Part shown: piece after piece, positions 38,701-42,003 of the stretch
Position numbering within the stretch: the stretch's first letter is position 1
How the letters are laid out: each line of letters starts with the position of its first letter
Source of the DNA: Hippasteria phrygiana
Lineage: Eukaryota; Echinodermata; Asteroidea; Valvatida; Goniasteridae
DNA: 64,000 bases
Reading direction: 5' to 3'
Assembly: GCA_037893225.1 (NCBI GenBank)
Contig: JAZGUH010000003.1
Coordinates: forward strand, 1,116,001 to 1,180,000
Notes under the pieces: model-generated
Seen by the model: only the letters and a program-made list of their open reading frames with translations
Databases searched by the model: none
Told to the model about the DNA's origin: nothing
Translations under genes and position numbers: made by a program

Positions 38701-40029
38701 ATATTGTATTGTTCAGACAAATACTCAGTACCCGCCCCTGTAACATCCAGCCCCCACTCTCCCCTATTGAGAAAGCCCTGGCTACGCCGCTACACATGGG
38801 ATCAATTTCTTTTATAGGCCTATTGAGTTAAATCGGACTCCTGTGGAAATCTGACCCCTGTGGAAATCCGACTCCTGTGGAAATCCGACTCATTTTCCCT
38901 ATTATTGGTTAACCCTCTCATATGACTGGCCACTCTCCTAATTATCTTCACTTGGGCATGTGTAATACTACCAATGAGTCCGCATTTCATAGTGACTGAA
39001 ATTCAGGCTACACCGAAACAATATTTTGGAGGTTCTATCTTGTGCGTTTTCTCTGTCCACTTTAAAAGTCTTTTTATTTTATTTCTCTGCAGTTCTACTT
39101 TTTATTTCCGGAAATTTTCTTTGCGTGTTACGCACAGTTCTAGTGTAATGACCTGGACAGTTACATGTATTGTATAAGGTGCTTCAAAGATATATTGTCA
39201 GTGCTCTTAAAAAGTGAAAAAAAAAATTCTTTTGATGGATTTTCAAATTATATTTTATTTTATATTTTTCTAATTTTGTTTGGCACCTGCAACTTTTAAA
39301 AACATATTTTATTCTCTGGGTACTTTTATGTATCTAACACAAAAAGATCTGCCTTGCTGAAACTGAATTATTGCGGGTCACAAATAATTAGACATTTTTT
39401 TGACGTTGGCAGATTTTTCTGTTTGTTTCATTCAAAGGGGAATAACTTTTGTATTGGTAAAAAAATAGCAGTTTAAACAACAGAACTATTTTTCAGGGTA
39501 AAACTCAAAAACATCACTGGTATATTATAACAACATTTTATGATTTGGGTACTGAAGAGGGGTCATTGTTCGAATCATTTATTTATTAATTATTTAATTA
39601 TTTTGTCTTAGTTATACTAATTTTCGAGGTGAAATGATTTGGAGTGACCTTTTTTGGGGTGATTTTAAGAAAAGAAAAAACATTGGAAACTCAACTGATG
39701 AGTGCGGAACTGTATTTGTAAATGCCTTGCTATAACAAGACCGACACATTGATCATCTATACTTGTACAATAGTTTCAAATCGTAATCACATTTTTGTTA
39801 TTGATTAGTATTTACAACACACTTGACAATATAGTTTTTTTCACAGCCAACAGAAGGGGAATGGCATGCAAATCTACTCTTGCCTCGAACTCCATCAGAC
39901 GACGTCTCTGACGTCAGTGATGTCATCGGCGAAGACGAACAGAGACGAGAGGAAGTGATGCAGTGCATCAGGAGCAAGTTTGGCAAAATCAATGCAAGCC
40001 CACCAAGGCCCAGTATTAATCTGACGTAG
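292..40029 (+). CDS. Lectin-LDLa-LRR 7TM receptor (type C LGR, RXFP/GRL101-like), 5'-incomplete
   Basis: A G-protein-coupled receptor with a very large ectodomain, expected at the plasma membrane. Twenty-one coding exons were joined by eye at AG/GT sites. Phases agree throughout: lectin and LDLa junctions are mostly phase 1, LRR junctions phase 2. Together they encode about 1245 residues. Order: C-type lectin domain (exons 292-2856), linker, lectin-like domain (5043-5408), seven LDLa modules (8494-20092), LRR cap (20842-20950), six LRRs (24347-31502), hinge plus 7TM (35939-37008), tail (38112-40029). LDLa plus LRR plus 7TM is the hallmark of relaxin-type receptors (RXFP1/2) and snail GRL101; the lectin head is the extra. 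The ligand cannot be read from sequence. Introns are filled with transposons. The signal peptide exon must lie before base 1. AATAAA signals after the stop lie at 40368 and 40543. Fusion of two genes is possible but unlikely given phase continuity. Confidence 0.88.
943..1080. mobile_element. AAGTC-type repeat fragment
   Basis: Contains GACAAAGGCATTCCTTTGTC and GGACTTGCAGGGACTTGACT, matching one arm of the family at 24439. It abuts the MITE at 1081. Confidence 0.5.
1081..1324. mobile_element. Palindromic MITE, GGCCAATTTCAT family copy 1
   Basis: Inverted ends GGGGCCAATTTCATAGAGCT / AGCTTTATGAAATTGGCCCC with inner TTAGCATG repeats. Confidence 0.7.
1365..1446 (+). CDS. Receptor exon: middle of C-type lectin domain
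   Basis: Acceptor TTAG at 1361-1364, donor GT at 1447, phase 1-2, 82 nt. Encodes G-L-T-D-I-E-E-E-G-R-F-R-W-L-D-G and then S-Y-S-D-W-K, the conserved W-x-D-G ... W core of the fold. Confidence 0.85.
1504..1660 (-). mobile_element. Probable LINE 3' tail
   Basis: Begins with a short TTCAGA repeat (CAGATTCAGATTCACTTTAT), as LINE 3' ends with short tandem tails do when read on the minus strand. It sits in a lectin-domain intron. No coding remains. Confidence 0.35.
2234..2484. mobile_element. Palindromic MITE, GGCCAATTTCAT family copy 2
   Basis: Ends GGGCCCAATTTCATGGCTCT / AGAGCCATGAAATTGGGCCC; interior GCTAACxG repeats. Confidence 0.75.
2705..2856 (+). CDS. Receptor exon: Ca2+/sugar-binding end of C-type lectin domain
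   Basis: Acceptor ACAG at 2701-2704, donor GT at 2857, phase 2-1. Encodes Q-P-D (2718-2726), then E-D-C-S-V-I-M, W-E-D-I-P-C and F-I-C-K-K. Q-P-D is the galactose-type version of the E-P-N/Q-P-D specificity motif. W-E-D stands where W-N-D is usual. Sugar binding is possible but the Asn to Glu change may weaken the calcium site. Confidence 0.85.
2905..3560. mobile_element. Long fold-back with transposase scrap in the loop
   Basis: Arms of roughly 240 bases (2905-3154 and 3316-3560) mirror each other. The loop (about 3150-3284) reads D-F-V-L-W-G-Y-F-K-E-L-V-Y-V then A-T-L-D-V-L-R-Q, like the C-terminal end of a Tc/mariner-type DDE transposase. Confidence 0.6.
3703..3753 (+). CDS. Receptor exon: short linker between lectin domains
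   Basis: 51 nt, acceptor CAG at 3700-3702, donor GTAAG at 3754, phase 1-1. Encodes a polar 17-residue linker (D-G-T-E-D-V-I-T-Q-T ...). It is supported mainly by good splice sites and matching phase, since it has no domain signature. Confidence 0.65.
4333..4460. mobile_element. Fold-back MITE
   Basis: Inverted ends AGACACTGGTGGCAGCAGAC / GTCTGCTGCCACCAGCGTCT around CCGGT-rich inner arms. Confidence 0.6.
4506..4673. mobile_element. TA-flanked MITE
   Basis: Ends CTTCCGAGGACAA / TTGTCCTCGGAAG between TA dinucleotides, 168 bp, no coding. Confidence 0.6.
5043..5408 (+). CDS. Receptor exon: second, degenerate C-type lectin-like domain
   Basis: 366 nt in one exon, acceptor ATGCAG before 5043, donor GGTAAT after 5408, phase 1-1. 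Encodes E-C-D-G-D-L-W-L-A-G-D-M-C-V-R-L early and G-G-C-V-G-L-M-Y ... V-P-C-D-D-P ... V-L-C-Y late. This is a cysteine layout like the C-terminal half of a lectin fold, with V-P-C-D where W-N-D-x-x-C normally sits. No E-P-N or Q-P-D motif is seen, so sugar binding is doubtful. The open frame runs to 5527 but leaves the domain at the donor. Confidence 0.75.
5560..5772 (-). mobile_element. tRNA-derived SINE
   Basis: Minus strand: GGTGGTCGAGTGGTTAAG (A box) and GGGTTCGAGTCC (B box), then an unrelated body toward 5560. Intronic, after the second lectin-like exon. Confidence 0.55.
5868..6213. mobile_element. Related TTAA-type repeat, copy 2
   Basis: Shares CTATAAAATACTAACCCCCA, GCACCAGGTGTGCTGTCG and the end ATGACCAATCATGTACACTA with 31563-32741. 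The right end abuts TTAA at 6214-6217; the left end is unclear. It carries the small palindrome 5941-6050. Confidence 0.55.
5941..6050. mobile_element. TA-flanked palindromic MITE
   Basis: Inverted ends GCCTTTAGTCAAGGCGCGC / GCGCGCCTTGACTAAAGGC between TA dinucleotides, typical of Tc1/mariner-derived MITEs. Confidence 0.65.
7471..7911 (+). mobile_element. hAT-like MITE, family A copy 1
   Basis: Ends TAGGGCTGTCC / GAACAGCCCTA, flanked by the perfect 8-bp duplication GTAAACAT (7463-7470, 7912-7919). The interior has TCGAATATTCG-type palindromes and no transposase. Eight-bp duplications are the hAT signature. Confidence 0.88.
8494..8619 (+). CDS. Receptor exon: LDLa module 1 (fourth Cys replaced by Ser)
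   Basis: 126 nt, acceptor CACAG before 8494, donor GGTACC after 8619, phase 1-1. Pattern: C-S-E-L-M-F-H-C-G-S-G-E-C-I ... V-S-D-G-V-V-D-C-I-D-R-S-D-E-A-T-C. The D-C-x-D-x-S-D-E calcium cage is present. The cysteine normally before D-G is a serine (AGC instead of TGC), so one disulphide should be missing. Confidence 0.85.
8857..9374. mobile_element. Palindromic MITE
   Basis: Ends CCAGCAGCCGATTTCACCAA / TTGTGAAATTGGCTGCTGG, inner arms with TTGCGCAA and GGCGTAAGTT motifs. Intron after LDLa exon 1. Confidence 0.65.
9928..9958 (+). repeat. TTTA microsatellite
   Basis: About seven TTTA units. Confidence 0.85.
10372..10404 (+). repeat. TTA microsatellite
   Basis: About eleven TTA units; encodes a false poly-Asn on the minus strand. 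Confidence 0.88.
10790..10960 (+). mobile_element. tRNA-like repeat, single arm
   Basis: GGGCAAGCTAGCTCAGTTGG ... GGTTCAATTCCAGCTCCTGC (10804-10877) has A box, B box and near-pairing acceptor ends, followed by a conserved non-tRNA tail ending TTCCCTTGTGGTTTG. The same unit recurs at 17290, 18870, 31185, 37040 and 56972, so it is a repeat, not a tRNA gene. Confidence 0.65.
10977..10994 (+). CDS. Possible 18-nt micro-exon between LDLa 1 and 2
   Basis: A pyrimidine-rich acceptor ending GTACAG (10971-10976) is followed 18 bases later by a consensus donor GTGAGT (10995). Length is a multiple of three, phase would stay 1-1, and it would add about six residues (G-Q-T-V-G-Q). It lies just downstream of a tRNA-like repeat, so it may be a chance splice-site pair. 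Confidence 0.2.
11406..11528 (+). CDS. Receptor exon: LDLa module 2
   Basis: 123 nt, acceptor TTCAG at 11401-11405, donor GGTAAG at 11528-11532, phase 1-1. All six cysteines are present and the calcium cage reads Q-C-P-D-G-S-D-E-E-H-C, a canonical intact module. Confidence 0.9.
11702..12287 (+). mobile_element. hAT-like MITE, family B copy 1
   Basis: Terminal repeat TAGGGGTGTGCAT / ATGCACACCCCTA; interior GGGTACCCG motifs near both ends. The 8-mer CTCAAGTC lies on both sides (11694-11701, 12288-12295). The exact edge is off by one or two bases because the host sequence is itself an AAGTC repeat. Confidence 0.8.
12383..12507. mobile_element. TA-flanked palindromic MITE
   Basis: GGCCGTGTCCGAATTACGTG ... 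GTAATTCGGACACGGCC, flanked by TA on both sides, 125 bp, nearly palindromic throughout. Confidence 0.75.
12676..12895. mobile_element. Fold-back MITE
   Basis: Mirrored arms GCGGTATGCACACGCTTCGT and GTGCGTGCGCATACCGC with GTGTTTTGCATAAATTTGGT / ACCAAATTTTATGCAAAACA. Confidence 0.55.
12934..13350 (+). mobile_element. TIR repeat, copy 1
   Basis: Ends AATTGTGACTCTCTCTACAA / TTGTAGAGCGGGTCACAATT. Interior shared with the inverse copy near 30475-30950. Confidence 0.55.
13447..13563 (+). CDS. Receptor exon: LDLa module 3
   Basis: 117 nt, acceptor GGCAG before 13447, donor GGTAAG after, phase 1-1. Six cysteines; cage D-C-V-D-G-S-D-E-K-N-C. The pyrimidine tract before this acceptor is weak, but the module itself is textbook. 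Confidence 0.9.
13742..14582. mobile_element. Large fold-back with GGGCGACA arms
   Basis: About 200-base mirrored arms (13742-13945, 14350-14582): CATGCCGCAAATGGGC outer, TGGGGCGACAGTTATGTGTC inner. The loop holds a smaller hairpin (AGGGAGACA/TGTCTCCCT, about 14127-14170). Confidence 0.65.
14871..14984 (+). CDS. Receptor exon: LDLa module 4 (degenerate cage)
   Basis: 114 nt, acceptor TTGTAG before 14871, donor GGTAAG after, phase 1-1. Six cysteines (T-C-R-M-A-F-Q-C ... C-I-P ... C-D-A-T-Q-D-C ... L-C). The S-D-E stretch is altered to I-R-E-D-E, with extra residues before the last Cys, so calcium binding may be changed. Confidence 0.85.
15792..15932 (+). CDS. Receptor exon: LDLa module 5 (divergent, no S-D-E)
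   Basis: 141 nt, acceptor CCACAG before 15792, donor GGTATG after, phase 1-1. Six cysteines in order (Q-C-G-P ... R-C-N-N-G-A-C ... W-C ... G-C-R ... F-C). The loop before the fifth Cys is lengthened and the S-D-E cage is replaced by D-V-T-H-L-R-F, so it probably does not bind calcium as LDLa modules usually do. Confidence 0.8.
15963..16062. mobile_element. Palindromic repeat, AACATCTAACAAAAGAAA family
   Basis: Shares ACTATGAACATCTAACAAAA with 28231 and 44974; followed by CACTAACAATGAACATCCAT. Lies 30 bases after LDLa exon 5. Confidence 0.55.
16102..16637 (+). mobile_element. hAT-like MITE, family A copy 2
   Basis: Same ends and interior as the copy at 7471, flanked by the perfect 8-bp duplication TCATTTGC (16094-16101, 16638-16645). 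Confidence 0.9.
16681..17197 (-). mobile_element. hAT-like MITE, family A copy 3 (inverted)
   Basis: Reverse orientation, 43 bases after copy 2. Flanked by the perfect 8-bp duplication ATCGGTAG (16673-16680, 17198-17205). Independent duplications show copies 2 and 3 inserted separately. Confidence 0.9.
17285..17385. mobile_element. tRNA-like fold-back, minimal palindrome
   Basis: Two inverted copies of the repeat's B-box half meet at CTCCGGAAG (about 17331-17338). The sequence CTGGCAGGAGCGGGATTCGA is mirrored on the other side. Confidence 0.7.
18598..19018. mobile_element. tRNA-like fold-back with spacer
   Basis: Inverted tRNA-like arm at about 18619-18690, spacer containing GTCAGTGTCTTTGTTCGGGG, direct arm at 18870-18955 with the common tail. 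It ends about 20 bases before the acceptor of LDLa exon 6. Confidence 0.65.
19040..19156 (+). CDS. Receptor exon: LDLa module 6
   Basis: 117 nt, acceptor TTACAG before 19040, donor GGTAAG after, phase 1-1. Six cysteines; cage M-D-C-P-N-G-E-D-E-L-S-C. The acceptor is only about 20 bases past the end of a tRNA-like repeat (to about 19018). Confidence 0.9.
19973..20092 (+). CDS. Receptor exon: LDLa module 7
   Basis: 120 nt, acceptor TTTTCAG before 19973, donor GGTGAG after, phase 1-1. Six cysteines; cage E-E-C-P-Q-G-D-D-E-L-F-C. It is the membrane-proximal LDLa, next to the LRR cap. Confidence 0.9.
20110..20262 (+). repeat. CCCCATCCCTCACC-type low-complexity tract
   Basis: C-rich pyrimidine/purine-biased repeat starting about 18 bases after the donor of LDLa exon 7. 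Confidence 0.85.
20842..20950 (+). CDS. Receptor exon: LRR N-terminal cap
   Basis: 109 nt, acceptor AACAG before 20842, donor GTAAGT at 20951, phase 1-2. Encodes K-C-P-D-G-C-Q-C-T-G ... F-T-C, the four-cysteine LRRNT pattern, then I-P-D-S-L-R-R-L. It switches the frame from the phase 1 LDLa exons to the phase 2 LRR exons. Confidence 0.88.
21205..21552. mobile_element. TTAA-type MITE family D, copy 2
   Basis: TTAACTCTTGAAC at left; right end GCAAGGGGTT (final TTAA lost). Contains GCCATATAGCCACGGTTTGA, also seen near 55385 and 57665. Confidence 0.6.
22218..22412. mobile_element. MITE with TACACTGTAAAAA ends
   Basis: TACACTGTAAAAAAGTTGG at the left, CCAATGTTTTTACAGTGTA at the right; interior GTTGGG/CCCAAC repeats. 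Confidence 0.65.
22746..22977. mobile_element. Palindromic MITE
   Basis: Ends CTAATAAGCCAGTTCGGTA / TACCGAACTGGCTTATTAG, with inner TTCGGGATAAAAT motifs repeated. Confidence 0.65.
23232..23885. mobile_element. Palindromic MITE, GGCCAATTTCAT family copy 3
   Basis: Ends GGGCCCAATTTCATAGC / GCTATGAAATTGGGCCC. Carries an internal GGTCTC microsatellite (23649-23767) and splits a LINE remnant. Confidence 0.72.
23649..23767 (+). repeat. GGTCTC microsatellite
   Basis: Hexamer GGTCTC repeated, degenerate at the left and perfect at the right, inside the MITE 23232-23885. Confidence 0.9.
24347..24418 (+). CDS. Receptor exon: leucine-rich repeat 1
   Basis: 72 nt, one 24-residue LRR, phase 2-2, acceptor ATGCAG and donor GTAAGT. 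Reads (L)-D-I-S-G-N-G-I-E-I-L-E-P-G-M-F. The intron before it contains a LINE remnant split by a palindromic MITE. Confidence 0.88.
24439..24738. mobile_element. AAGTC-type palindromic repeat with 21-bp minisatellite
   Basis: Left AGAGTTGTAGTCAAGTCCCT, with inner GACAAAGGAATGTCTTTGTC. The right arm is replaced by six 21-bp units GATGGACTTGCAGGGACTTG (24596-24726). Relatives at 943-1080, 29889-30255, 44095-44483 and 59437-59555. Confidence 0.65.
24596..24726 (+). repeat. Minisatellite, 21-bp unit, about six copies
   Basis: Near-perfect units; the length is a multiple of three, so all frames stay open and produce false repeat proteins. Confidence 0.92.
24913..24984 (+). CDS. Receptor exon: leucine-rich repeat 2
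   Basis: 72 nt, phase 2-2, acceptor TATAG, donor GTAAGT. Reads (L)-S-V-A-R-N-R-L-Y-S-L-E-P-G-T-F-E-G-L, a full repeat. Confidence 0.9.
26121..27120. mobile_element. 1-kb TTAA-type element
   Basis: TTAA-AGGGTGGCTGCAAT ... ATTGCAGCCACCCT-TTAA. TTAA duplications are used by piggyBac and Kolobok elements. The minus strand keeps a short acidic reading frame (about 26590-26750: Y-M-Y-E-P-E-G-E-S-N-S-E-T-T-E-D-S-E-S-D), perhaps a relic of an element protein. Confidence 0.65.
27190..27819 (+). mobile_element. hAT-like MITE, family C, with nested SINE
   Basis: Ends CAGTGGCATAGCCAGG / CTTGTTATGCCACTG, perfect 8-bp duplication CTTTGCAA (27182-27189, 27820-27827). C-homopolymer near 27763-27778. The middle holds a tRNA-headed SINE (about 27475-27740, minus strand). 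Confidence 0.88.
27475..27740 (-). mobile_element. tRNA-derived SINE nested in a hAT-like MITE
   Basis: On the minus strand, a pol III A-box-like TGGCCTAGTGGTT is followed about 45 bases later by a B-box-like GTGCGTTCGAGCCC. The body extends to about 27475. No functional tRNA is implied. Confidence 0.6.
27833..27925 (-). mobile_element. tRNA-like SINE head fragment
   Basis: Minus strand GATTGAGTGGTTAAG and TAGGTTCGGATCAAG resemble A and B boxes. It starts just outside the hAT-like element 27190-27819. Confidence 0.4.
28039..28110 (+). CDS. Receptor exon: leucine-rich repeat 3
   Basis: 72 nt, phase 2-2, acceptor GACAG, donor GTAAGT. Reads (L)-D-L-S-G-N-P-L-V-Q-I-R-P-E-A-F-Q-H-L. Confidence 0.9.
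28231..28324. mobile_element. Palindromic repeat, AACATCTAACAAAAGAAA family
   Basis: Near copy of 15963-16062 (GGTGCACTAACAATGAACAT shared). Confidence 0.55.
28548..28619 (+). CDS. Receptor exon: leucine-rich repeat 4
   Basis: 72 nt, phase 2-2, acceptor TTGCAG, donor GTAAGA. Reads (M)-D-L-G-G-L-D-I-S-L-I-Y-S-G-S-F-D-G-L. It is slightly divergent: the conserved Asn is replaced. Confidence 0.88.
29026..29256. mobile_element. Fold-back MITE
   Basis: GACAACTGGGTATGTATGAA ... TTCATACATATCCAGTTGTC, arms of about 100 bases, intron after LRR 4. Confidence 0.65.
29793..29864 (+). CDS. Receptor exon: leucine-rich repeat 5
   Basis: 72 nt, phase 2-2, acceptor CCCCAG, donor GTAAGT. Reads (L)-D-L-S-N-N-N-L-S-E-L-E-A-G-T-F-E-G-L. 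An 11-bp tandem array starts 41 bases after the donor. Confidence 0.9.
29889..30255. mobile_element. AAGTC-type palindromic repeat with 11-bp array
   Basis: CAGAATTGTAATCAAGTC at left, GACTTGATTACAACTG at right, containing the array at 29906-30104. Confidence 0.65.
29906..30104 (+). repeat. Minisatellite, 11-bp unit, about 18 copies
   Basis: CAAGTCAATCA repeated almost without variation. High uniformity suggests recent expansion. Confidence 0.95.
30475..30950 (-). mobile_element. TIR repeat, copy 2 (inverse)
   Basis: Shares CTGTTCTATGTGAAGAGGGT, AGATATCTTGAGAACACAAA and AGAGCCGGTCACTTTTG with 12934-13350 in reverse. Contains a T/G homopolymer (30546-30570). Confidence 0.5.
31185..31300 (+). 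mobile_element. Degenerate tRNA-like repeat
   Basis: Contains AACTCGATTGGTCGAGTACCG, GTTCAAATCCTGCTCCTGCC and the TTCACTTTGAAAATTCA tail of the same family, more diverged. Confidence 0.5.
31431..31502 (+). CDS. Receptor exon: leucine-rich repeat 6
   Basis: 72 nt, phase 2-2, acceptor TTTCAG, donor GTAAGT. Reads (L)-N-I-S-K-N-S-L-E-E-F-P-Q-D-L-F-S-S-L. It is the last LRR before a 4.4-kb intron. Another repeat exon could be hidden there but none was recognised. Confidence 0.9.
31563..32741. mobile_element. TTAA-type MITE interrupted by a hAT-like MITE
   Basis: TTAA at 31559-31562 and 32742-32745 flank inverted ends containing AGTGTACATGATTGGTCA and TAATCATGTACACTACAT. A hAT-like element with its own 8-bp duplication sits at 31884-32486. 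Related copies: 5868-6213 and 52618-53012. Confidence 0.75.
31884..32486 (-). mobile_element. hAT-like MITE, family B copy 2 (nested)
   Basis: Inverse of the element at 11702, with the perfect 8-bp duplication GTTACAAC (31876-31883, 32487-32494). It is inserted inside the TTAA-type element 31563-32741. Confidence 0.9.
33019..33115 (-). repeat. Short repeat with hammerhead-like core and GGTTCT hairpin
   Basis: Minus strand: CTCTC-CTGACGA, stem GGGCACAG-GATA-CTGTCC, then AAAA-TGTT-GAG, then CCGGTTCTTTTCAGAACC (33023-33038). This fits the hammerhead layout (CUGANGA, stem II, GAAA, NUH) with one core change, G to A. Confidence 0.5.
33521..35812. mobile_element. 2.3-kb TIR element carrying a satellite
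   Basis: Left TGGGTGTATTCGAGTAGCTC (33521), right GAGCTACTTGAAAGCACCCA (to 35812), inverted with continuing CACCCGGGTC / GATCCGGGTG similarity. No target duplication found. Holds the 34651-35475 tandem array and a poly-T run at 33790-33815. Fills the intron before the 7TM exon. Confidence 0.6.
34651..35475 (+). repeat. Satellite array, six units of about 140-155 bp, CRE-rich
   Basis: Units start near 34651, 34797, 34936, 35080, 35224 and 35379. Each begins like TGCATTTTTTAAGGCCTA and shares CCGATTGGGTTAAATCTCGG; most end with ATGACGTCACATTAAAGG. TGACGTCA or a one-base variant occurs in most units. Confidence 0.85.
35939..37008 (+). CDS. Receptor exon: hinge and complete seven-transmembrane domain
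   Basis: 1070 nt, acceptor CTCAG before 35939, donor GGTACA after 37008, phase 2-1. It opens with a cysteine-rich hinge (Y-L-F-C-C-M-V-G ... F-S-S-C-E-D-L-M), as in relaxin receptors. Seven hydrophobic segments follow: TM2 with N-L-A-L-S-D, TM3 ending T-L-D-R-F (DRF, not DRY), TM6 with I-A-T-D-M-C-C-W-F-P, TM7 with L-P-I-N-S-S-I-N-P-Y-L-Y (NPxxY). TM4 and TM5 are also clear. All seven helices lie on one exon. GC content is visibly higher than in the surrounding introns. The open frame continues past the donor into a tRNA-like repeat. Confidence 0.95.
37034..37270. mobile_element. tRNA-like fold-back after the 7TM exon
   Basis: Inverted arm 37040-37135 and direct arm 37165-37265 of the tRNA-like family, joined by a short spacer. 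It starts 26 bases after the 7TM exon donor, and the open frame runs into it. Confidence 0.65.
37455..37625 (-). repeat. SINE-like remnant
   Basis: Contains GTGGGAGGAAACCAACGGAA and GCCGAGATTTGAATCAGGGT, resembling a widespread animal SINE-type repeat with a B-box-like segment. Boundaries are unclear. Confidence 0.3.
37863..38048. mobile_element. TTAA-type MITE family D, partial copy 3
   Basis: Right half only, ending ACGCAAGGGGTTAA at about 38046; contains a G homopolymer at 37911-37922. Confidence 0.55.
38112..38335 (+). CDS. Receptor exon: cytoplasmic tail, first part
   Basis: 224 nt, acceptor CCACAG before 38112, donor GGTAGG region after 38335, phase 1-0. Encodes a soluble segment beginning V-T-T-L-L-Q-S-P-L-T-S-R-K with Ser/Thr sites, then S-A-L-L-H-D-D-N-S-P-V-L-R. 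No domain recognised. Confidence 0.8.
38365..38891 (+). repeat. 17-bp minisatellite split by an inserted block
   Basis: About six units of ATCGGACTCCTGTGAAA (38365-38463), then a 367-base block, then three or more GTGGAAATCCGACTCCT units (38831-38891). The array begins 29 bases after a receptor tail exon. Confidence 0.85.
38466..38830 (+). repeat. Dispersed block, copy 1
   Basis: Very similar to 43346-43732 over its whole length: hairpin GGTTCTTCTCAGAACC, TTTCACATGGTGTTACTGCA, then a MITE with CAGCGGCGTAGCTA ends (38642-38791). Confidence 0.85.
39847..40029 (+). CDS. Receptor exon: cytoplasmic tail, last coding exon
   Basis: 183 nt, acceptor TCACAG before 39847, phase 0, stop TAG at 40027-40029. 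Encodes an acidic, Ser/Asp-rich stretch (S-D-D-V-S-D-V-S-D-V-I-G-E-D-E) then a basic end (K-F-G-K-I-N-A-S-P-P-R-P-S-I-N-L-T). Possible kinase and arrestin sites; this is inference. Confidence 0.8.
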   Translation, partial: PTEGEWHANLLLPRTPSDDVSDVSDVIGEDEQRREEVMQCIRSKFGKINASPPRPSINLT

Positions 40030-40367
40030 CACTCAAACTGCACCGAGTGTCAAATTGTAGTATAGTGATCTATTTAATGGCGGAACACTGCAATTAATTG
40101 TCTGTTATACAGATTATGAATGTTACCCATTTTGTACACAATTTGGGTCACAAACAGTATTTTTGGCACAGCTTTTACTATTTTTATTCAAATGCCTTAA
40201 GACTTGATACACGCATCATTTGTATAATTATGTATCATTAGAATTTTTTTTTGACATGCAAGGTCATCGCTGGAGTGCTTTGGGAAAAATCATGAGTTTT
40301 GGAAAATGTTGTAATGACGGCAATCCTGCAGCTAACTATGAATTCCCCGGTCAAAAACTGCCCCAAA

Positions 40368-40548
40368 AATAAACAAACATGAATTAAAAATTGTGTAAAT
40401 AGATGTGGCAGAATCGAGTGTTATTTTTAAAAGACTTGAGATTTTGAAAAAGCAAGAATTTACGTTAATTAATTAAAGAAAATTGCAGAAAGCATAAACA
40501 TGTTATTTTTTTTACTGAGATTATATTTATTTTCTACCAGTAAATAAA
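40368..40548 (+). promoter_or_regulatory. Candidate polyadenylation signals of the receptor gene
   Basis: AATAAA occurs at 40368-40373 and 40543-40548, 339 and 514 bases after the stop codon, in AT-rich sequence. Which one is used cannot be told. Confidence 0.35.
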
Positions 40549-40884
40549 AAGTGTTTATTATTTGCTAAATTTAAACAACCATGTAGGGGTTGCAGTACTT
40601 AGAAAGTACTAGGAATGAGCAAAATACAAGATTTTCTTGCTAAGTCGGATAGAGTTGCTGGCCAACTTAATATAGGAACAGAGTATGGAGTCTTCAGATG
40701 GTTGAATGAATGAGGGTGAGGTGAAAATGAGTGGTGTGAAATTGAAAGTGTCATCGGTGAATTAAAGGGTCATAGAAATGAAAGAAGAATGAAAATTGCT
40801 ATAAATGGCAGATGCGTACGTGGGGAAGGGGGAGTATGCACATTCCATATTTCCCAAATTTAAAAGGTCCACTTGTTAATTTGT

Positions 40885-41215
40885 TAGTATTTTTGGAGTT
40901 TGGGTTTTCGGTGTTTGGGTTTTCGGTTTTCGGTTTTCGGTTTGGGTTTATGGGTTTGGGTTTTTTGGTTTGGGTTTATGGGTTTTTGGGTTTTGGTTTG
41001 GGTTTTTGGGTTTATGGGTTTATGGGTTTGGGTTTATGGTTTTTTGGGTTTATGGGTTTGGGTTTATGGTTTTTTGGGTTTGGGTTTGGGTTTATGGGTT
41101 TATATGGGGGTTTGGGTTTGAGTTTATGGGTTTTTGGGTTTGGGTTTATGGGGGTTTGGGGTTTGGGGCTTGGAGGGGTTTGGGGTTTAGAGGGGTTTGA
41201 ATTGGGTTTTGGTGT
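40885..41215 (+). repeat. Telomere-like degenerate TTTGGG/TTTATGGG array
   Basis: About 330 bases of TTTGGG, TTTATGGG, TTTTTGGG and TTTTCGG units, strongly strand-biased (G and T only). Resembles degenerate telomeric DNA but lacks regular TTAGGG. The long open frames here are artefacts. Confidence 0.85.
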
Positions 41216-42003
41216 TTATAGAATAAAAGGATTTCTTATCATTAGTTACGTGTTCGTATGTGTGCTTTGGGAAATATTTTGCAGGGACAAGAAAACTCTT
41301 CACTTTACAAACATTTGTAAATGTTGAGGATCCCCCCCCCCCCCCCACCCCCATCGCAAATCCAGTGTACATGCACAAATGGTCCTGAAAGAATGATAGA
41401 TTCATGAGAAATCAAGATATTGATGTGTTTGTATGTTTTAATAGTTTGAGAAGAACCATGGGGGTGTACCACGCCCACAAAAGTACCTTGTTTAGTGTGT
41501 GTGATGTCATTGGTAAAATCGTGTTTGCCACACACCCTAGGAGCCTTCATCTTACGATCTTTCCAGCTTCATGAGGAACATTAATTCATAACTCCTGTAT
41601 CTTTGATTCTTTTTCTTTTTGCAGCTCCGTACATTGAGAGGCTTTTAGCCATGTTCGGGGGGGAACTTTGATTTTAAAACAAATACCCAGTAATGGGTAC
41701 ATTTTTGGGCGGTGGCATGCCCTACATTTTTTTCTGTTGTACATCTTGATAACTACAAAAATATTGATGGTTTGTTTGATGGAAAAAATACATCAAACTC
41801 TTTATTTTTTAAGTATTCATCATTATTCCAGAACCATTTTTTCTACTTTGATTTTTGTGAACCTTTGAGTGCTTAAAACTGGACAGAAAGAAGTGAATGT
41901 TTGTGTTTGGCTATCGCCTCGTTTGTTAAAGTGATGAGAAATGGCAACTCGGTGATTATCTGGGTTAATTAAATCTTCTCAGGTAATCGTACTTTCTTTT
42001 TAA

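Noticed and set aside
40812..41327. 171-codon Gly/Phe-rich ORF
   Set aside because: Translation of the telomere-like G/T array; open only because of composition.
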